Source of the DNA: Neorhodopirellula pilleata
Lineage (GTDB): Bacteria > Planctomycetota > Planctomycetia > Pirellulales > Pirellulaceae
Reading direction: 5' to 3'
Length of the DNA stretch: 64,000 nucleotides
Assembly: GCF_007859915.1 (NCBI RefSeq)
Contig: NZ_SJPM01000017.1
Coordinates: 1 to 64,000 of the forward strand
Positions within the stretch are counted from its first letter, which is position 1; each line of letters begins with the position of its first letter. This document shows positions 60,132 through 64,000 of this stretch, in pieces. A program made the translations under genes and the position numbers. The notes beneath the pieces are model-generated. The model was not told where the DNA came from. It did not search any database and saw only the letters and a program-made list of their open reading frames with translations.

Positions 60132-61306
60132 TTCTGGTACAGGTCTCGGATTTTTCGGGTCATGGTTTGGTGTCGGAATTGGTCGGTGAATCGCAACTGC
60201 CCTGCCCTACCCTGGCGTTGCCGTTGGCCTTCATCACCGACGAGTTGGCTGATCCGTCGGGCGAGTCCACTCAAGTCGCCCGCGTTGACCAAGTAACCGG
60301 TCTCGTCATCGATCACGACTTCACGCGCACCGTCGATGTCATAGCTGATCGCGGGTATGCCGGAGATCAACGCTTGTGGCAAGGCCCGCGCTAAACCCTC
60401 ACGGTAGGAAGTATGGACAAGCAAATCCATCGCGCCGATCATTTCTGGCACCTGGGTCGGTGGAACCAATCCCGTGAAAATAAAATGCTCGGTTAGCCCT
60501 AAATCTGCAATTTGCCTGGTCAGTGATTCCCGCAGGATGCCGTCGCCGACCAGAAGGAATCGCACGTTGGGGTATTCGTCGGCAACTTTTCTCGCGGCTG
60601 TCACCAAGTCTGCGTGTCCTTTGAGGTGAAACAACCTGGCGATCTTCCCGACGACGACGTGATGGTCTTCGATGCCGTATTGTTTGCGAATCCGATCCCG
60701 ATGCTCGCGTGCGTTGACGAACGGTTCAACATCCATCCCGCTGCTGATCGTGGTGAACTTGTTTCTCGGGGCGACGCCCGCGTCGACCATTAAATCCGTC
60801 ATCGCATCGGCAACGGAGATCAGACGGTGACAGCGACGGGCCGCCCACCGTTCGCATGCGACAAAGAATCGCCTCGCGGCGGCAGACTGATACTCGTGAA
60901 ATGGCGCCCCGTGAACCGTGTGAACGACCATCGGAACATTCAATCCCCAGCCGACCGAACGGCCCAACAGACCGCCTTTGGCGCTGTGGGTGTGCACGAC
61001 GTCGGGTTGGAACTCCGCCAAAACGCGGCGCAGCTCGCCGGACGCATTCCAGTCGTGGACGGGATGGATCGCGCGGCGAAGCGAATCGATGATTCGAACT
61101 TGCACGCCATTGAATTCGAAACGCCCTGCCCTGCCCCGGTCCGGCGACGACGCACGCTGCAACAAGTCGCCTTCGGGGCCGGTCTCGGGGCCGCAAATGA
61201 GCAAGACCTCATCACCGAAATCGGCGACGAGGTCTTGGCAATTGAGCAGCGTATTTTCTTGAGCACCGCCGATGATCATTCGAGTGATCACATGGGCGAT
61301 ACGCAT
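60128..61306 (-). CDS. GT4-family glycosyltransferase
   Basis: This is a 392-residue GT-B fold enzyme, with N-terminal domain MRIAHVITRMIIGGAQENTL and DVVHTHSAKGGLLGR and a C-terminal glycosyl_transf_1 domain (VVGKIARLFHLKGHADLVTA, FLLVGDGILRESL, the donor-site segment VHTSYREGLARALPQALISGIP, VIDDETGYLVNAGD). It transfers a nucleotide-activated sugar to an unknown acceptor, probably an exopolysaccharide or envelope glycan. Its stop codon TAG (60128-60130) is formed by the end of the repeat array. No other glycan genes are adjacent. Confidence 0.92.
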   Translation of the reverse strand: MRIAHVITRMIIGGAQENTLLNCQDLVADFGDEVLLICGPETGPEGDLLQRASSPDRGRAGRFEFNGVQVRIIDSLRRAIHPVHDWNASGELRRVLAEFQPDVVHTHSAKGGLLGRSVGWGLNVPMVVHTVHGAPFHEYQSAAARRFFVACERWAARRCHRLISVADAMTDLMVDAGVAPRNKFTTISSGMDVEPFVNAREHRDRIRKQYGIEDHHVVVGKIARLFHLKGHADLVTAARKVADEYPNVRFLLVGDGILRESLTRQIADLGLTEHFIFTGLVPPTQVPEMIGAMDLLVHTSYREGLARALPQALISGIPAISYDIDGAREVVIDDETGYLVNAGDLSGLARRISQLVGDEGQRQRQGRAGQLRFTDQFRHQTMTRKIRDLYQK

Positions 61307-61384
61307 GGTTGAGAAGGCAGTGAAGAGTGAAGAGTGAAGGGCGACGAAGATTCTAATTCATCCGCCCTGCTCTGTCACCGACAC

Positions 61385-62182
61385 CTAAGCCCCGAACTCG
61401 AGACGCCGGACGCCGAGTTGTTGTTGCAGTCGATTGACGATCGACGTGTGCATTTGGCTGACCCGCGACTCCGACAGATCCAAGGTCGCGCCGATTTCCT
61501 TCATCGTCAATTCTTCGTAGTAATAAAGAATGATGATCAATCGTTCGTTGCGGTTGAGTCCCTTGGTGACCAATCGCATCAAGTCGTTCTTTTGAACACG
61601 GCGAGTGGGATCTTCGCCCTTTTTGTCTTCGAGGATGTCGATCTCACGGACGTCCTTGTAGCTGTCCGTTTCGTACCACTTCTTATTGAGAGACACGACG
61701 CCGACGGCGTTCGCTTCGGTCTGCATCTTTTCGACTTCGTCGACATCGATTTCCATATGGTCGGAAAGCTCTTGAACCGTCGGAGTACGGCCCAATCTGG
61801 TTTCCAAAGTTTTGGTGGCGACGCCGAGTTTGCTCGCCTTGCTGCGAACGAGTCGCGGGACCCAGTCCATCGTCCGGAGCTCGTCGAGCATTGCACCGCG
61901 GATTCGAGGGACGCAGTAGGTTTCAAACTTCACACCGCGGTCGCGGTCGTAAGCATCGATCGCGTCCATCAAGCCGAACGTTCCGGCGCTGGTCAAATCG
62001 TCCAGTTCGACGCCGTCAGGAAGACGTTGCCAAATGCGTTCGCCGTTGTAGCGAACCAACGGCATGTATCGTTCGACAAGCTGATTGCGAAGGTCTTCGT
62101 AGTCAGGATGGTCTTTGGTAATGGCTTTGAAGGAATCCCAGACTTTTGCAATTTCTTCGTCGACGGTGGCGGCGGCGGGCAT
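61385..62182 (-). CDS. fliA: FliA/WhiG-family sigma factor
   Basis: The ATG at 62182 is chosen because GGAGG lies 5 bp upstream; the longer TTG-started frame would place that site inside the gene. The 265 residues contain sigma region 2 (RYMPLVRYNGERIWQRLPDG, SAGTFGLMDAIDAYDRDRGV, FETYCVPRIRGAMLDELR), region 3 (RLGRTPTVQELSDHMEID) and region 4 (NRNERLIIILYYYEELTMKE, LSESRVSQMHTSIVNRL). This is the sigma-28 type that directs late flagellar and chemotaxis genes. Linkage to flhF supports a motility role. No anti-sigma flgM gene is seen nearby. Confidence 0.93.
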   Translation of the reverse strand: MPAAATVDEEIAKVWDSFKAITKDHPDYEDLRNQLVERYMPLVRYNGERIWQRLPDGVELDDLTSAGTFGLMDAIDAYDRDRGVKFETYCVPRIRGAMLDELRTMDWVPRLVRSKASKLGVATKTLETRLGRTPTVQELSDHMEIDVDEVEKMQTEANAVGVVSLNKKWYETDSYKDVREIDILEDKKGEDPTRRVQKNDLMRLVTKGLNRNERLIIILYYYEELTMKEIGATLDLSESRVSQMHTSIVNRLQQQLGVRRLEFGA

Positions 62183-62293
62183 TGAATCCTCCATGATGAT
62201 CACTGATCGCTGGTTCAAACCAACGATGGAAATTCGATTGACAATGTTTGAAGTGGACGGATCTAACCTCGGCTACCTTGCCTCGGCTTGAAC

Positions 62294-62575
62294 CTACTTC
62301 GGTTGAGTATCTTGAGATGTCGCGTTCACTTCGTCGCTGAGGGCGGCGACACCTTCTCGATACCATTGGACACGTTTGCGATACAAGTTCTCTACCGCGT
62401 CGCGGATCAAATAATCAGCGATGGCGCCGGCGATGGCTCCGATTCCTAAAAAGACGATCAGAACAATGATCGCTTCTTCGGCAACACTGGCTGCTAATTC
62501 GCCTCGAATCACACCACGCAGGACGACGAGTCCCATCGCGAGTGAACCGATTGAAATAGCGAGCGTCTTAATCAA
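62294..62575 (-). CDS. Small two-helix membrane protein between flhF and fliA
   Basis: The 93-residue protein has two membrane helices (IKTLAISIGSLAMGLVVLRGV and EEAIIVLIVFLGIGAIAGAIA) and a cytosolic charged tail (ENLYRKRVQWYREG). I recognise no family. It occupies the position between flhF and the sigma factor where many bacteria have flhG, but it has no ATPase motif. Gaps of 111 and 224 bp separate it from its neighbours; a shared transcript is possible. Confidence 0.65.
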   Translation of the reverse strand: MIKTLAISIGSLAMGLVVLRGVIRGELAASVAEEAIIVLIVFLGIGAIAGAIADYLIRDAVENLYRKRVQWYREGVAALSDEVNATSQDTQPK

Positions 62576-62799
62576 GAGTCAACTCCGAACTCCGGTTTTG
62601 GAAGCTCAGCACCGAAATCTTTCGGACATGAGTTTTCCAATCCGCGATGGGTCTTGTTTCCCAAATTCTGTAAGCGGACCATGCAAAAATAAACTCAAGT
62701 GAGTTTTGTTCGTCACGTGCCGCGTCAGTTCAAGTTATCGGCTCCGGGTTCGTTGATTCTTTAATTGAAATGCCATGTTTTTGTTCTTGGTGAACCGAC

Positions 62800-64000
62800 T
62801 CATGCGGCTTCACGGAAATGCGTCGATGCATCGAGGGCACCGATCATGACCGGCAGCAGCGAGGTCACCAAATGCGGCGCATCGGCGACCGCGATGTCGT
62901 CGGGGACCTGTTGTCCGTTGGTAACGTAGCTCAACGGTGTCGCACGATGACGATCATTGGCCGTGAGTGCCGACAGGACCCCAGCGGTATGCGGCGTTTC
63001 ATCGAGCTTGGTCAAGATTACCGAAGTCGCACCGACGGGCTGAAATCCGCGAATCGTTGTCCGAATGTTGTCGCTCGAACTCGTCGCACTGAGCACCAAG
63101 TGTGTTTCATCGGGTCGGGCGGCGCGGAGGTACTCCGACAGCTGGTCGATCCTCGCGTCGCTCCGTGGACTGCGTCCGGCGGTATCGATCAAAACCAAAT
63201 CGACATCGCCGAGTGAATCGAGTGCCGATTGCATCTGCTCGGGTTTCTCGACCACCGCCATCGGCAAATCCATGATCTCGGCGTAGGCTTTGAGTTGCTG
63301 GACCGCGGCGATGCGATAGGTGTCGATCGTCAATAGGCCCACCCGACGTCGGGCTTCGATTCGAAATCCGGCGGCGAGTTTGGCGACCGTCGTCGTTTTA
63401 CCGACACCAGTCGGTCCGACCAATGCGACGACGTGTCGGTCACCGGGTTGAGTCCGGATCGGCCCCGCTAAATTCAGTTCTCGGGCGACGGCGCGTTGCA
63501 AATGCTCAAGCCGCTGAGCCGGTTCCATCGATTCGAGATCGTGCCCGTGTAAGTTTGCGGCGAAACTGGACGCCGACGCGAGCCAGCGCCGGATGACTTT
63601 TTCGTCAACGCCGGCTTGCCGCAGCGGCGTGACCAAAGGGTTGATTTCCAACGGGTCGATCGCGTCTGCCGATGCACCGAGGTTTCCCGAGACAACCGCC
63701 CTGCCCTGCCCCGATTGGAAGTCCAACAATCCATATCGGTCGCCCGCGTGAGCAAGGTTGCCCGAACCCAACGAGCGGAAATCGTGCGGGCGGCTTTCGT
63801 GAGCCGTTTCATGAGGCGGCCGAACAACGGTCTTGGACGCATCGGTCGGATTGCGAAATCCGGCGGTAACCTCGACCTGGGTTCGTCCGAGCCAACCGAA
63901 CCACCCGTCGCGGACCTGACGCGTGTGCAACACCGAAGCATCCGGTCCCATTTGTTCCCGGATGTCAGCGAGGGCGGCTTGCAGATTAGCTGCTTTAAAC
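62800..64000 (-). CDS. flhF: Flagellar biosynthesis GTPase FlhF (5' end outside window)
   Basis: The frame stays open to the window edge. The outermost residues, FKAANLQAALADIREQMGPD, match the N-terminal FlhF region, so the start lies just beyond 64000. The G domain of the SRP54 type shows the P-loop GPTGVGKTTTVAKLA, TIDTYRIAAVQQLKAYAE, LIDTAGRSPRSD and ILTKLDETPHTAGV. FlhF places flagella at the cell pole and helps their assembly. The N-terminal B domain region is long and less conserved. It is the first gene seen of the flhF-membrane protein-fliA group. Confidence 0.94.
   Translation of the reverse strand, partial: FKAANLQAALADIREQMGPDASVLHTRQVRDGWFGWLGRTQVEVTAGFRNPTDASKTVVRPPHETAHESRPHDFRSLGSGNLAHAGDRYGLLDFQSGQGRAVVSGNLGASADAIDPLEINPLVTPLRQAGVDEKVIRRWLASASSFAANLHGHDLESMEPAQRLEHLQRAVARELNLAGPIRTQPGDRHVVALVGPTGVGKTTTVAKLAAGFRIEARRRVGLLTIDTYRIAAVQQLKAYAEIMDLPMAVVEKPEQMQSALDSLGDVDLVLIDTAGRSPRSDARIDQLSEYLRAARPDETHLVLSATSSSDNIRTTIRGFQPVGATSVILTKLDETPHTAGVLSALTANDRHRATPLSYVTNGQQVPDDIAVADAPHLVTSLLPVMIGALDASTHFREAA

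Larger units (their letters stand above)
60200..63711 (-). other. KOPS-like GGGNAGGG motifs pointing leftwards
   Basis: To the right of the dif-like site all matches are on the minus strand: 60200-60207 and 60205-60212, 61134-61141 and 61139-61146, 63699-63706 and 63704-63711. No plus-strand match was seen right of 56.5 kb. They lie within the glycosyltransferase and flhF coding regions. Confidence 0.6.

Noticed and set aside
59397..60296. Several overlapping frames with repeated RRTPGG and SAIAATQPTLG motifs
   Set aside because: They are translations of the 106-bp palindromic repeat array and differ only because one unit is 105 bp.
1..64000. Phage, plasmid or integrative element, tRNA, rRNA or toxin-antitoxin locus
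   Set aside because: No integrase, transposase, replication or conjugation gene, no tRNA cloverleaf and no toxin-antitoxin pair was recognised; housekeeping genes are spread through the window.

Overview
The window looks like chromosomal DNA of a planctomycete, most likely a Rhodopirellula-like member of the Pirellulaceae. The evidence is three pilin-leader DUF1559 genes, two BBP2-type outer-membrane porins with cysteine-rich N-termini, a Planctomycete-type cytochrome c domain, a secreted caspase fused to a sulfatase-modifying-factor domain, and many palindromic interspersed repeats. The organism call is inference. I saw no rRNA, tRNA, CRISPR array, prophage or transposase gene.

Layout. 0.2-2.8 kb: two secreted esterases and a decayed pectate-lyase-like gene. 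2.8-7.9 kb: an OmpR/BaeS-type two-component pair divergent from a methionine-rich lipoprotein, MsrP, and an MsrQ fused to an FAD/NAD reductase and a 2Fe-2S ferredoxin. I read this as one periplasmic oxidant-defence and protein-repair locus. 8.0-9.3 kb: a beta-barrel protein. 9.8-19.3 kb: a tightly spaced four-gene operon encoding a two-CxxCH protein, an unrecognised secreted protein, a secreted caspase with an EF-hand loop and an FGE-like domain, and a 1564-residue protein ending in an apparently dead caspase-like domain. 19.5-23.5 kb: a small Tyr-rich secreted protein, a PepT-like peptidase, a PP2C phosphatase, gatC and rpmB. 24-29.6 kb: two porins and a secreted protein of unknown role. 30-35 kb: a DUF1559/lipoprotein pair, a lipoprotein and an FHA-GAF histidine kinase. 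35-39.5 kb: two Uma2-family genes and a double-esterase/beta-propeller protein. 39.5-43.7 kb: the operon glgC, diguanylate cyclase, ribF, nrnA. 43.9-45.4 kb: an HtrA protease. 45.7-49.3 kb: a tandem duplication of a small-lipoprotein/DUF1559 unit that also carried along the tail of nnrD. 49.4-56.2 kb: nnrD, larB, argG, a zinc-ribbon DUF1559 protein, dtd, a DUF457-like membrane protein and cvpA. 56.6-64 kb: accA, a Ser/Thr kinase, a sirtuin, a glycosyltransferase, a flagellar-type sigma factor, a small membrane protein and a truncated flhF.

Three observations stand out. (1) The two-component/Met-rich-lipoprotein/MsrP/MsrQ-reductase locus has the elements of known hypochlorite-defence systems (E. 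coli HprRS-MsrPQ, Azospira MrpX), here with the electron supply fused into MsrQ. (2) A dif-like site lies at 56498-56525. FtsK-orienting (KOPS-like, GGGNAGGG) motifs point towards it from both sides with one exception, so the replication terminus may be in this window. (3) Three small lipoproteins sharing a DELxxY..P motif each sit directly upstream of a DUF1559 gene; two are only 53 and 56 codons and easily missed.

Palindromic repeats are dense near the proposed terminus. They include seven 106-bp and three 122-bp tandem units of one family, and the ends of the seven-unit array supply the stop codons of both flanking genes.
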